From assembly GCA_023053685.1 (NCBI GenBank), contig JALIGW010000005.1, positions 30,160,480-30,224,479 of the forward strand: a stretch of DNA of 64,000 nt, in the 5' to 3' direction. A program made the translations under genes and the position numbers. Source of the DNA: Diadophis punctatus similis (lineage: Eukaryota > Chordata > Lepidosauria > Squamata > Dipsadidae). Positions 1 to 37,656 of this stretch are shown piece by piece. Numbering within the stretch: position 1 is the first letter of the stretch; every line of letters begins with the position of its first letter. The notes beneath the pieces were generated by a model, which was not told the DNA's origin, did no database searches, and saw only the letters and a program-made list of their open reading frames with translations.

Positions 1-263
1 TCAATGAATTTGTAGAATCTTCTTTTTAAACCAGTGTAAATTAGTGTCCATCATGATAGCTGAGAGTTTCAACCATGTTTGTCCCACTAAACTAGCTTTA
101 GAATAATTTGGTATGTACTGAATAAAAACATACATGCTATTATGTAAACCTGTAAGGCCCACATATGTACCAGTAGGACATAAATAATTTTGTAAGTTTA
201 ATTTGTAATTAGTAAGTATGTTTCTTTTATTACTTGTTCTTGAACTAGTGAGGGTATACATAC
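1..263 (-). other. Start of gene A intron 11
   Basis: Unique AT-rich sequence. I looked for the last lipase exon (a Phe-Cys-Ser motif with a stop) and did not find it, so it should lie left of the window. Confidence 0.6.
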
Positions 264-25840
<25,577 letters not shown>

Positions 25841-26687
25841 AGTGCCACATCCTTGAGGGTTATTCATGAAAGTAAATAGGTATGTTTCAGATTAAGGTTA
25901 TCATAAATACACAAAGCTTACGATCATATAGTGAAAATGGAAACTAGGTGAGCAACATTGAGGCATTTTTTGGTGGTACTTCTAGAACAAATGCTTAGTT
26001 AAAGGTTATTCTTGAAGCCTTATTTCCCTATGTAATATTTTTAAAGGCAATAAAATTCTTTACATTACATTCCTTGATCACTAAGTATTAAATAATATGT
26101 ATATAAAACAGGAGGAAAAGACTCCAAATGGATGCTTTCAGTAACTCTAATATACATTTCATAATCTAAATAGGAGTAGAGCTGAAATATTTTTTACTGG
26201 ATCTCAATACTTGCCGGTTCTTACTTTGTCATTGAAGGTTGTAAAATTTGAGTATAAGTATAAACTGAATATGTAATTTAATGCAATATTTCTTAACCTT
26301 AGCAACTTTAAGATGAGTGGACTTTAGTTCCCAAAATTCAGGCTGACTGACTTGAAGTCCACCCATCTTAAAGTTGGAATGGGATAACTCACCCCGGCAA
26401 TCTTGCCATGGCCAAATCACTGTGGGAAAACTCACTACATCCAACTTGACACAGGACAACCTCCCGCAGGATAATTCAAGAGAGGGACAAGTAGAATTGC
26501 AGCAAACCTCACCTTCAGGGACTTCTAACTTGAGAAGGTTCAACCTAAAGCAAGACAAGGCCTGCTGCAATTTACTTCTCCCTCTCTTGTGTTATCCTGA
26601 GTTGAATGTTCCACAGTGAGTTGGCCAGGGCAAATTAGCTGAGGCAAGTTGGCCAGGCTGAGTTGGCCACAGCGAGTTGTCTTAGAC
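25841..26687. other. Upstream flank of gene A
   Basis: Intergenic. 26300-26372 resembles a half-copy of the palindromic MITE words (CAACTTTAAGATG, TTGAAGTCCACC). 26386-26687 is rich in recurring words such as GTTGGCCA, a low-order repeat of unknown type. Confidence 0.4.
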
Positions 26688-26996
26688 CAGGGGTGTCAAA
26701 CTCTATTTCAGGGTGGGGGATGCCAGGGTGGGCATGGCCAGCTCAACATCACTCGTGTCGGGGGCACCTATGGTGGCCTGGGTGGGGCTGGGGGGATCCA
26801 TTATCTCCAGGGAGGAAGGCAAGACCAGGGAGAGCTCCATTTTCGACTGCAACGGCCTCCTACAGCCCTCTGCCAGCGAACATGGAGCTCCATTTTAGCT
26901 GACAGAGGCACCATGGGCCGGTCCTTCGCTGTTTCCAGGGCAGCCCCGCAGATCAGATCTAAGCACCCCACATGGCCCTTGAGTTTGACATCCCTG
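26688..26996. mobile_element. hAT-type MITE, CAGGGGTGTCAAACTC family
   Basis: Starts CAGGGGTGTCAAACTC and ends GAGTTTGACATCCCTG. Perfect 8-bp duplication TCTTAGAC (26680-26687 and 26997-27004). The ends closely match those of the autonomous hAT at 43743-46666. Confidence 0.88.
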
Positions 26997-27004
26997 TCTT
27001 AGAC

Positions 27005-28469
27005 CCTCTTGAAGTTGCTCAGGTCGAGAAACACTGATTTATTGTATGTTGCTGTTGTTACAGTTTTCTTGCTCTGTTAAGATGTTCCTCCAATTGACAG
27101 ACAATGAGCAACTTCATTTTTACCACTAGAAACCATACTTTGCAACTTCCCTACCTACTTGGAGGGAGAAATAGATTTCAGGCAGAAAATCTTATTACAG
27201 TCATTTTCCAGGTTAGTCTTCATTGCACTCAGAACAACTGTGATTCTATTAAATGTTAAGGCTGTATCCAGCAGCCTAAATGGACAAAGAGATAAATGTG
27301 GGAGGGTGGCTAAGAATAGTAACCAATCCAGACACACAGGGAGCTGAGATGTTAATTAAAGTGAAATGTTTTGCTATATTCAAACTAGTACCACCATAAC
27401 CGTTTTTATTATAATGGCATATTCCTAGTGTGAATATTTAAGTGTAAGCCTAACTAAACAAACCAATTCAGCTCTTCTTTTAAAATGTTAGTTAGCCTTC
27501 TTTTCACTTTCCTGGGAGAAAAAGGGACAGAGTAGAATGGAGTGGAGGGGAAGAAAGCCATTAGGCTCACAGTTTCTTCCTAAACCAATCTAGCAAACTT
27601 TGGAATCATATTTAGAGCAGGTCTGCCTTGCTAACAAAGCTGATTTTGTTCCTTGTCACTCTCTCCTTCCAGCAGCTTCACTTGAAATCTTTGTCAGACA
27701 ACTGTGGATTTTCTTCAATCCTCTTACCAGTCTGCAGCTGTCAACCTTCTTGGTATCCTCAGCTCATCCAGTTGATCCTTTTACGAACAGAAGACCAGTG
27801 TCTTTCAAACTTGGCAACTTGAAGATGTGTGAGCCTCAGCTGTGACCTGAAAGAATTTCCCTCTTAACTGCAGCCTAACTATTCTGGTTCTTATATACCT
27901 AGATTTTATGTGCCAGATTGCAGGAATTCCTAGGACCTTTAAAAAAAATAAATGCCTCCATGGCTTTAGCCTTTCACCTATTGGGAAAAGAACATTTGAC
28001 CTTGACATTTATGATGCTGTAAATAACTTTTTTTCCCCTTATCACAGCAGTTCTTCTGCCCCACTAAGAAGAATCATGGGCCTCTTCTGAAAATAAATAA
28101 ATAAATCAGAGCCTTAATTGCTCCAAAACTATTTGGAATGACAGCATGACATCTTGCTCTTCTGAGCCACAGCTACCTATGGCATGTACTCACAGTGTAA
28201 TATGTGGCATTTCAAGTTCTGCTGACTTTTCCACAATGGAAATGCTGCATTGGGCCCATAAGAAAATGCTCTAAATGCAGGCCTTGATGTGCTGCATTCA
28301 CTGAGGTGTGCCCAACAAAAATCAATTGTATGAAAATAATGCTGGCACATGATCCATCGGAAATGAAGAGATATAGATCCATGTTTGATAGGGTCAAATT
28401 TTAACTTAAAATCTATAGGTATTTTATTTATTTATTTATTTGTATTCTGCCTTTATTAAATAATAATTA
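27005..28469. other. Intergenic stretch
   Basis: No gene found. A short TTTATTTATTTATTT stretch with a LINE-end-like word lies at about 28425-28460. Confidence 0.4.
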
Positions 28470-29087
28470 CCATATTTTTCGGAGTATAAGATGCACCTTA
28501 GTTTTTGGGGAGGAAAATAGGGGAAAACAATCTGCCTACCAGGTGTTCATCTGGCTAGCATCCTTAGTCTGGTCAGCTTCAGTACATTATTTTATCTCCT
28601 GGTTAGGACTTAAAAAAACCTTCTTCTGAGAGAGTAACGATGAAAGAGCCTGCAAGCCAGTAAGAGCTGGGAAGATTGTTAGCACCTGGTTAGGACTAAA
28701 AAAAAAAACTTATTCGGAGCAGCTTCAGCACATTATTTTATCTCCTGGTTAGGACTTAAAAAAACCTTCTTCTGAGAGAATAACAATGAAAGAGCCTGCA
28801 AGCCAGTAAGAGCTGAGAAGATCGTTAGCACCTGGTTAGGGCTAGAAAAAAACTTCTTTGGAGCAAGTAGAGCAATGAAAAAAAACCCTGCAAAGACTTA
28901 GGGCTGGAAAAACATTCTTCTGAGAGAGTAACAATGAAAGAGCCTGCAAGCCGGTAAGAGCTGGGAAGATCGTTAGCACCTAGTTAGGGCTGGAAGAAAA
29001 AAGCTACATTCGAAGTATAAGACGCACCCAAATTTTCAGCCTCTTTTAGGGAGGAAAAAGGTGCGTCTTATACTCAGAAAAATATGG
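28470..29087. mobile_element. TA-flanked DNA element, CCATATTTTTCGG family, copy 1
   Basis: Ends CCATATTTTTCGGAGTATAA and CTTATACTCAGAAAAATATGG are inverted repeats flanked by TA on both sides (28468-28469, 29088-29089), as in Tc1/mariner-like insertions. The interior holds three tandem units of about 150-160 bp. Confidence 0.8.
28595..28990. repeat. Three-copy tandem repeat inside the TA-flanked element
   Basis: The words CTTCTGAGAGAGTAAC and AATGAAAGAGCCTGCAAGCC recur three times, at about 28620, 28770 and 28917, each followed by GTAAGAGCTG and GTTAGCACC-type ends. Confidence 0.85.
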
Positions 29088-29632
29088 TATTTTATTATTA
29101 TAACTCTCTAGCTGTGGTAATCCTCTCCTAAAGTTATCAGATAAGCCGAACATCTAATTTTAGGTTCTAAAGAAGATGTAGACAAGTTAGAAATATGAAT
29201 TATGTACTTGCTTATGAAAGTGTGAAAGGGGAAAATGTGTACTGTGATATGACACCCACACCTTTCTTCGGTCTGTGCTGTGGTGAGGGTCAGGCACCCA
29301 TGGATATAACTGATAAAAGTTATTTTAAAAACAATAATAGTGACAATCCTGTGGATATTTACTTGCACATGCATCCTGTTAAACTTTGCAAAAATTGAGT
29401 AAAATTGGATATGTCTGATGTAATGTTGTCCATGCGATATAAGAGGCAGCATAGAAACAAAAGACATACTCACAAACTAATAAAATGTTAATTTTGGAAT
29501 AAAAGGGTCAATACACATAAAATGATTCTTTCTTCAAAGGTTTTTATTTCACCACTGAGGTTTAGTAAAACTTCATACTGTGATAACCAAAAAACAAAAG
29601 ATAACCAAAACAAATACAAAAATACAAAAGTG

Positions 29633-30881
29633 ATAACCAAAAGCCAACATGGGTTTGTCAAAAACAGATCATGCCAGACTAATCTTATTGCATTCTTTGA
29701 CAAAGTGACAAAACTAGTGGACCAGAGGAATGCTGTCTATATAATTTACTTGGACTTCAGTAAGGCATTTGATAAAGTAGACCATAACCTACTACTAGAT
29801 AAAGTAGAAAAATGTGGGTTAGACAGCAACACCACCAGATGGATTCGAAACTGGCTGACCAACTGCACTCAACGTGTAGTGCTCAATGGAACTGCATCTA
29901 CATGGAGGGAAGTATGCAGTGGGGTACCCCAAGGCTCTGTTTTAGGCCCAGTACTCTTTAACATCTTCATCAATGACTTGGACGAGGGGATAGATGGGGA
30001 ACTCATCAAATTTGCAGATGACACCAAACTGGCAGGAATAGTAAACACTCCAGAAGATAGGCTCAAGATTCAGAAGGATCTTGACAGACTTGAACATTGG
30101 GAACTTTCTAACAAAATGAAATTCAATGATGAAAAAAGTAAGGTTCTACATTTAGGCAAGAAAAACAAAATGCACAGGTACAGTATATGTGGTATCTTGC
30201 TCAACAGTAGTAACTGTGAGAGGGATCTTAGAGTCCTAGTGGACAACCATTTAAATATGTGCCAGCAGTGTGCAGCAACTGCCAAAAAAGCCAACACAGT
30301 TCTAGGCTGCATTAACAGAGGGATAGAATCAAGATCACATGAAGTGTTAATACCATTTTATAATGCCTTGGTAAGGCCACACTTGGAATACTGCATTCAG
30401 TTTTGGTCGCCACGATGTAAAAAGGATGTTGAGACTCTAGAAAGAGTGCAGAAAAGAGCAACAAAGATGATTGGGGGCTAAAACATATGAAGAGCGGTTG
30501 CAGGAACTGGGTATGTCTAGTTAATGAAAAGAAGAACTAGGGGAGACAGGATAGGAGTGTTCCAATATCTCAGGGGCTGCCACAAAGAAGAGGGAGTCAA
30601 ACTATTCTCCAAAGCACCTGAGGGTAGAACAAGAAGCAATGGGTGGAAACTAAACAAGGAGAGAAGTAACTTAGAACTAAGGAGAAATTTCCTGACAAAA
30701 CAATTAATCAGTGGAACAGCTTGCCTCCAGAAGTTGTGAATGCTCCAACACTGGAAGTTTTTAATAAGATGTTGGATAACCATTTGTCTGAAGTGGTATA
30801 GGGTTTCCTGCCTAAGCAGGGGGTTGGACTAGAAGACCTCCAAGGTCCCTTCCAACTCTGTTATTCTGTTCTATTCTATTC
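29633..30881 (+). mobile_element. CR1 LINE, 5'-truncated
   Basis: The open frame to 30481 carries reverse-transcriptase motifs: HGFVKNRSCQTNL, YLDFSKAFDKVDH, GVPQGSVLGPVLFNIFIND, KFADDTKLAG (FADD at 30011-30022), HLEYCIQFWSPRCKKDVE. A frameshift follows. The 3' UTR has the classic CR1 ending (GGTTGGACTAGAAGACCTCC, AAGGTCCCTTCCAACTCTG). Its RT part is nearly intact, so it is fairly young. Confidence 0.93.
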
Positions 30882-31139
30882 ATACAACAAAAGCAGTATG
30901 CTATAACTATATTTCTCTGCATGTTTTAGTTTTCATTTCTCTATGTGTGAAAACACAAAAGGGCATCACCTGTGTACACAAAAATGAAGCTGCCAAGGTT
31001 GTCTGAAAGTCATTAGCAGATTTTAGAGAGCATTCAGGGTCTGCGCCATCTGCTTGGTGACAGATGGTTCTAAATGCCAATACCAGGGCAAATCCTAGGA
31101 AAAAAATAATCAAGCAGTCGGTTTGCAAGCACTTATAAA

Positions 31140-31640
31140 TGATTACCTGAAACCAGCATGGTTTTGCTAAAAAAAAAAGTTGTGCCAGACAAACTTTATT
31201 GTTTTCTTTGATAGTGTGAATAGGCTGGAGGACCAACAGAATGTTGCAGATGTAGTATACTTAGATTTCATAAAGTTGGCTATAAAATCTGTTTGGTAAA
31301 ACTGAAACAATGTGAAATGGATGGTCCACTATTAGATGGATTCATAGATGGCTGAATAATAATAGCCAATGCATGGTACTTAATGGGTCTATGTCCATAT
31401 GGAGGGAAATGTGCAATGGGATACCTCAGATTTTGGCCTTGGGCCCAGGACTCTTTAACACCTTAATTCAACATCCCCTCTTGATCTAAACAAGGAAATA
31501 AAGGGTTGCTCATAAAATTGTGGATGACACAAAGCTGGGGCAATTGCTAACACCCCAACTGGTAGGGAAAAATTTTGAATTTCACCCCTGCGTTACAGTA
31601 AATTTAAAACAAACTAAAGTGACACATTTTTCTTTTAAAA
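31140..31640 (+). mobile_element. Decayed CR1 LINE fragment
   Basis: Nucleotide similarity to the CR1 RT region: CAGCATGGTTTTGCTAAA, TGTGCCAGACAAACTT, GGAGGGAAATGTGCAATGGG, GGACTCTTTAACACC, GTGGATGACACAAAGCTGG. Full of stops and indels. Confidence 0.8.
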
Positions 31641-31797
31641 AATGATATCACAGGCCACTTAGAAAGGTGCGTAACTGTTGCAGTGTAATGAGCACAAATA
31701 GTATGTGGCAACCTTGAAAATGCTGTGCAAGTTTGAGATTTGCAGGACTTGAAATTATTACCATTCTATGTATTCTATGTATTTCCAGACTCTAGAT

Positions 31798-32014
31798 CAG
31801 CAGTTCTCAACCTGGGGGTCGCGACCCCTTTGGGGGTCGAACAACCCTTTCACAGGGGTAGGGAGACTTCGCCTGGATGCCGCCATTTGGGTTCTTTTAC
31901 CCTCTGCGCATGCGCAGAGGGTAATAGAACCTAAATGGCAGTGGCGGGTCAGGGGTCACGGCAGTGGGCGCGGCGGGGGGTGGGTCACGGCATTAGGAAG
32001 GTTGAGAACCACTG
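31798..32014. mobile_element. hAT-type MITE, CAGTTCTCAACC family
   Basis: Starts CAGCAGTTCTCAACCTGGGG and ends GGTTGAGAACCACTG. Flanked by perfect CTCTAGAT repeats (31790-31797 and 32015-32022). Confidence 0.88.
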
Positions 32015-32022
32015 CTCTAGAT

Positions 32023-32225
32023 CATGGTTGTCCACCTTTTTCGCTTACCCGGCACACATTGAGTGAAGAGGGATGTCCTGGACTGCATATAAAATATATA
32101 ATATAGTTAATGTGTATAAATAACAAACTTCTTTTATTTTTAAATATTTTTGACAATCTTGCGGGGCTGCATTCTAGCTTTCCAGAGCCGCACGTGGCCT
32201 GTAGGCTGCAGGTTGGACACGCCTG
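32023..32225. mobile_element. Second hAT-type MITE adjoining the first
   Basis: Starts CATGGTTGTCCACCTTTTTC and ends GTTGGACACGCCTG, imperfect inverted repeats. Flanked by CTCTAGAT (32015-32022, shared with the neighbouring MITE) and TTCTAGAT (32226-32233). Confidence 0.72.
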
Positions 32226-32233
32226 TTCTAGAT

Positions 32234-33045
32234 GATTGTTGTGAAACAGTGCTGGAGATTCATTGTCTCTTTGAACCTTAGGAGTCTTTTGACCATAGGG
32301 CAAATGATGAGAGCTAGTAAAGGAGGTTCTTTACATACTGCCTACTATCCTACTATCCCCGTGTTTGTTCCTCATCTGTGTTCAGTAATTTAGGGTGGAT
32401 GACATCATCTCTTCCTGTTCAGTGAGTTGCCCATGTTGATGATGATGTGCCAAGCAGAATGTGTGGTTCTGCCCTGAGAAACACTGACATATTTAATGCT
32501 TCCTTGTGAGTTGCATTACTAAGCAGGGGTAGGAGCATGGGCTATTTGGAATTTCAGGATTGTTGTTATTCACATAGATTTTAAAATAATGCTATACTAG
32601 TTTTATTCTCTACAATGACAACAATATGCACGCTACACACCTAGTCTTTTCTCTAGTTCCAGTTATAGATACCAACCTGTGAATGTCTTGAATATCAAAA
32701 GTATTTAAAATCTGCTCTTCAGATGTGATAACAAGGCCCAAAAAGTGCCAAAACATGTTAAAATTGTAAAGCAACTTTTCATATGAATAACCCCACAGCC
32801 TCATAACAGAAAGGTTTAAACATAATTCAGCACAATATTAAGAAACATCTAGATAAGTACAGATTAACCAGTCATCAATCTGATAGCAATATCAGCTCAG
32901 GAACTGATTAGAATTAATCTGATTAGCTTCAGGGGTAAAGAAGAGTAGAAACCGGCTTGTAGATTCAAAACATCATTTTCATAGTAATTCAGTAACCCAG
33001 TATATTGATAGTAATCAAGTATATTGATTTATCTCTCAAAGTATA
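32234..33045. other. Intergenic stretch
   Basis: No feature recognised. Confidence 0.4.
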
Positions 33046-33243
33046 AAAGGAAACCTTCAGTCTTAGAAGAAGAGTAGCCTTCAGATGTCCCTTTGGTGGA
33101 CTCTTCAGCAGATCTTATCTTCTCAACAACAATGGTTTGATATTGGTAGGCAGTCCCCTCTGATCCTGAGATAAGACCTGCTGAAGAATCCACAAAAGTG
33201 ATATCTGAAGGCCAATCTTCCAAGGCTGAAGGTTTCCTTCTAC
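33046..33243. repeat. Imperfect inverted repeat (foldback)
   Basis: Arms of about 75 bp at 33046-33120 and 33167-33243 (AAGGAAACCTTCAG at the left and CTGAAGGTTTCCTT at the right; TCTTCAGCAGATCTTATC against GATAAGACCTGCTGAAGA), around a spacer of about 45 bp. No target duplication noticed; family unknown. Confidence 0.75.
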
Positions 33244-33611
33244 ACCTTGAGGGACAAAGGTTGTGCACAGAATTACTGGATTAGTTGTCATTTGTCTGGT
33301 GATAAATATCTCTATATTTAGGTTTATCAGGAAAAATAATAAAACTTTTGCAATGATGGAATACCACCAATTTATATATCAAATTATTTCCAATGCATTC
33401 TTTCTGTATTAAGCTCAGGGAAATCATTGTAAAATGTTAGGAAAGGTCATAAGACATTATGGACTCTCCTCCTGTGATCAGAAAGGAAGATCCATTATTG
33501 AAAACCTGCTCTTTGAGATGCAGAATAATCTAATCCTAGTCTTCAAGTACTAATGGTTCTCTAAGTGGACCAGGTTAGAAATGATTTTATAATATAAAAA
33601 ATGTATTACAA

Positions 33612-34000
33612 ACAATCCTTGTCTTACAACCATTCATTTAGTGACCATTCAAAGTTATAATGGCATTGAATAAAGTGACTTATGACTGTTTTTCACACAA
33701 CTTTTCCAGGATCCCCATGGGCACGTGATCAAAATTCGGATGCTTGGCAGCTGGCTCATATTTATGACAGTTGCAGTGTCCCAGGATCATGTGATCCCCC
33801 TTTGCAACCTTCTAACAAGCAAAGTCAATGGGGAAGCCAGGTTCATTTAAACAACCGTGATACTAACTCAACAACTGCTGTGATTCACTTAACAAGTGGG
33901 GCAAAAAAAGTTGTAAAGTGGGGCAAAACTCACTTAACTACTGCCTCACTTAGAAACAGAAATGTTGGGCTCAATTGTGATCGTAAATTGAGGACTACCA
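33612..34000. mobile_element. MITE, CAGGTAGTCCTC family, reverse-complement neighbour
   Basis: The interior shares TGATCAAAATTCGGATGCTTGG-type words, GACTTTGCTTGT in reverse, and the end AAATTGAGGACTACC. The outermost end at the left has decayed to AATCCTTGTCTTACAACC. Confidence 0.75.
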
Positions 34001-35275
34001 TAATTCCTTAGGCAAAGAAAGACATGAAAGCAAAAGAGGAGTAATGACAGCAACAGCAGCATCTAAACTTCACACATTAGCTGGTATGAACCAGTAGAAA
34101 TTCAAATATAGTTTTCGAGATTCCCCCAGTTTAGGTTGGAAGGTTCTGCCTGATCCAATGCAAGCCCAATATTTACTCATAAGCAAGTCCTATTTATACC
34201 ATAATAAATGAGTTCAGAAATGACATATTTTTGGAAATGCTTTCATTATTACTGCATTAATTAATGAAAAGGAATTCTGCAGTCACCTATAGCATTTTGC
34301 AGAGTTTCTGACTCAAAGATGATTTTCACAATACTGTTTATAACAAGCAGACTGTTCTATCCAATTGTTGCAGTTCCTTTATTTATTTTTACCTTGGAAA
34401 AGTACCTGACGTTTCAGTCTGATAGCCCATAAAACCCCCGACAAATAACAGCAATCATATGAGATAGGCCTTCACTGCACATTTATAAGCAAACACTTTC
34501 CCCCATCCGTGCACGCACACAAATATATATCTTTCCATAACTGGGGATGTTCATTTAATGAATAATCAGATAAACATATCTTCCTATTATAAAGACAGAT
34601 ATTATTTTCTATTAGAACTTGCTATTAAAAGCCAACAAGGTAGTACATATCAAATAAGAATAACAAAGTGTGAAAGCAAATAATTTCTTTTAAGTTATTA
34701 TGTTTGCTATCAACCACTCAGAGCTCCTAAAGCTTGATTTAGACTGGTCTGCAACTGCACAGAGGCATCGACACATGCCTTAGGCTGCAAAGGGATTGAT
34801 GGGTAAGCGTAGTTTGCAGATGATTGCAGATGGGTCAACACTTCCAAATCTCAGCTATGTGTGGAGATGCCCTTTCTGCATGCTGATTGGTTGATTTGAC
34901 TTCTTGTTGGGAAATAAGTGGAAGGCAAGGTACATTGTTGTTTGAATGCTGCCTAACCAGAATGTTAACATTTGCAGAAATATCATTGCAACAGCTACAC
35001 AACTGTCTACAAATGACAGGTGCATACGTTCCCTGCATGCAGTGACGCAGAAGTCTAAATGAAGCTTAATATAAGGCCCAGACAAAAGATTTCAATGGCC
35101 AAAGGTTCTTTAGTTTAAAGGTGCAAATGAACAAGAAAAATGGTTTAAGTCCATGGCATCTAAAGCAAAGTATCTTGACATTTAAAAATCACAACAAGCA
35201 TTAAGACGAGAATCCTGTGGCTTTAGAAAGCTCTCCATACGATGAATCGAATTTGCCCTTTAAGATCACATAGAG
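34001..35275. other. Intergenic stretch
   Basis: No gene or recognised repeat. Confidence 0.4.
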
Positions 35276-35410
35276 CAGGGCTGTCAAACTCAGGGGCTGC
35301 GTGCCGGATGCGTCAACCGCTGGCCACACCCATGGCCGGTTTAGCAAAAGGGGGGAAAGTCCCGATATGTCACATGACATTGCCATGACGACGCGAGTTT
35401 GACACCCCTG
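35276..35410. mobile_element. hAT-type MITE, CAGGGGTGTCAAACTC family, short copy
   Basis: Starts CAGGGCTGTCAAACTCAGGG and ends GAGTTTGACACCCCTG. Flanks ACATAGAG (35268-35275) and ACATAGAA (35411-35418). Confidence 0.85.
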
Positions 35411-35671
35411 ACATAGAAGATCAAGTAGTAGTGAAACGATTCTGATGTTGGAAAACTTCCTTAAAGACTCAAATTTTTTAATATTTGAGGAATGTCTGCT
35501 GTGGGAAAGATTTAAAAGAAAGCATTGGAACAAGCCTGGGGATACGTAGAAGGAACCGTGAATCCAAATCTTTAATGTTTTCTTTGCTATGCCCACCATA
35601 AATGAAGAAAACTGATAAATATCTTGGAGTTCATCTAAATACATTCTTTGCCCTATTAAGCAGGGAAATAG

Positions 35672-35772
35672 CGATAACACTTAGACTTATATACCGCTTC
35701 ATAGTGCTTTACAGCCCTCTCTAAGTGGATTACAGAATCAGCATATTGCCCCCAACAATCTGAGTCTAAACC
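35672..35772 (-). repeat. Sauria-type SINE, 3' fragment
   Basis: The minus strand reads CAGATTGTTGGGGGCAATAT, then CTGTAAAGCACTATGAAGCG and TATAAGTCTAAGTG, the 3' half of the squamate SINE. The tRNA-like head is missing. Confidence 0.85.
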
Positions 35773-35971
35773 AAACCTCTGAGAAGGAAGAGAAAGATGC
35801 AAATTCTCCCTCTTCACATTACACTTTATAAACATAAACTCATCAGAGCACATAAAGTTTTGGAATCTATGCATTAAATTAAATTAAAGCAAATTTACAG
35901 AGAAGTATCTTGTCAAGTAAAAATACTCCATACTCTAAGCAGCATTCATTGCTTTTTTCTATTCATAGTTT

Positions 35972-35972
<1 letters not shown>

Positions 35973-36059
<87 letters not shown>

Positions 36060-36080
36060 CACACACATACACACACACAA
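35973..36080. repeat. (CT)n then (CA)n microsatellite
   Basis: About 42 CT units followed by ACACAC. Confidence 0.98.
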
Positions 36081-36573
36081 ACTTTATGCCTATTTTATTT
36101 CTTATGAAACAGAAATTGATACCTATTGCTTTATTATACCTAAAACAATTATGATGATTGTGTTCTGAGCTGAGATGATGAAAAGAAATGACAGAAGATT
36201 TGTTCTAATAAGTCATACTTCAAACCATCAAGCTCTTTCAGAGGCCACATGAAGAAGCTGTTCCTCACTGCTCTTACAATTATAACTATGCCTCCTTTAG
36301 TGTTCCACAAGGTGTAAGAATTTGAGGAACTTCATATTTTACTGTTCCATGGCCACAAAGGGAAGTCCTGGAAGAAGGGGAAGAAGAAAAATTCCTTATA
36401 TTAATCCTACATTTGTTAGTTAACTTCTTTCTTCCATCCCTTAATCCATGTTTTGACTATATACAGTACAAAGGTTAAAAATTTAGATTTCTGACTGGAC
36501 AAAAGAAATATTTATAATGCAAGAGTTCACATTACAAAATATTCAGGGTGTTCTAATGATAGAAGGTCTAGGA

Positions 36574-36958
36574 CAGTGATGGCGAACCTTTTTTGGTTCG
36601 CGTGCCAAAAAGGGAGGGTGATGCGGGGGATCACATGTGTGCGTGCCCACACCCATAATTCCATGCACCCCCGCGCATGCGCGCATGACCCCCCCCCACT
36701 CCCAGCATGCAATGGCACACCCATTTTTTGCTCTCCACAGGCTTTAGAGCCTTTCTAGGAGCCTGGGGAGGGCGAAAACAGCCTTCCCCACCCCCTATGG
36801 AGGCTGGAAACAGCCTGTTTCCTGACTCCCAGTGGGCCCAGAAGGCCTGAAAATCAGCCGGCCGGTGCGCACATGCGCGCCAGACCTGAGCTCGCGTGCC
36901 CACCGATATGGCTCCGCGTGCCACTTGTGGCACCCGTGCCATAGGTTCGCCATCACGG
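36574..36958. mobile_element. hAT-type MITE, 'TGATGGCGAACC' family, copy 2
   Basis: CAGTGATGGCGAACC at the start, GGTTCGCCATCACGG at the end. Perfect 8-bp duplication GTCTAGGA (36566-36573 and 36959-36966). Confidence 0.9.
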
Positions 36959-36966
36959 GTCTAGGA

Positions 36967-37488
36967 TCTTTATCAAAAGAAAACTTGGTTCTCTGAACCC
37001 TTCATGCTGGACTTTCTGAGCCTTCTTCCCCATTCATAACTCTAGAAGTGTTTGGGAGGTTACAAAGGAGAAATTATTGGAAGTGTATTCTGAACTGGAA
37101 ATCTCTACAACATACAGGTTGTTCTTATTTTGCGTTGTTTCAGAGATGTTGCTTCCAATTTTTACTGCTTATTTATCGATTGATCAATATTTTTATAATC
37201 GCAATAACCCACCTTGAACAAAACCAGCTAACAAATAAATAAAGTAAAAATAAGTCTAACTGCATATGTAGCAAGAGGGCATGTAGTTCAAGCTTATGTA
37301 TTTACTCTAGCATTTCAGAACAGCAGATCAATATCTCCTTCCAACCACAATCAGTGGATTTCAGTATGTTCAAATCCCATCCTTGCTCAAGTCCCATCCT
37401 TGCTCAGATAGAAAGAATTTTTTCCTGAACTATCAAATGAAGCTTGATATAAATCATGAAAATTAAGTATCATAATGGCTATACTTAC
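36967..37488. other. Inferred gene B intron 11 or 3' flank
   Basis: The last lipase exon of gene B should lie from here leftwards. I searched for a Phe-Cys motif plus a stop on the minus strand down to 25,840 and found nothing convincing. Confidence 0.4.
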
Positions 37489-37656
37489 TTGCGCCCATCT
37501 TGCCCACGGGTAAGATTTACTTTTTCTGCTCCTAGTTGATCCCAAAAGAAAGTAAAGAATTGCTTGTGCCAAACAAACTCAATTCTTGAAGCATTTTCTG
37601 GATTAATTTCTACATCTGTGAGCTTTGAATAGATTTGTTCTTGGTTAAGGCTGCCG
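37489..37656 (-). CDS. Gene B exon 11: PLAT domain
   Basis: 168 nt, acceptor TTACAG, donor GTAAGT. Encodes [29 protein letters not shown] and [17 protein letters not shown]. The conserved NPTLPR segment of other family members is replaced ([10 protein letters not shown]), so colipase-type contacts may differ. Confidence 0.85.

Noticed and set aside
27155..27337. Possible last exon of gene B (a Phe-Cys motif near the frame end)
   Set aside because: No Ser after the Cys, no acceptor in the right phase and wrong C-terminal wording; not convincing.
33029..33268. 79-codon minus-strand frame
   Set aside because: It is the translation of an imperfect inverted repeat, with no known domain.
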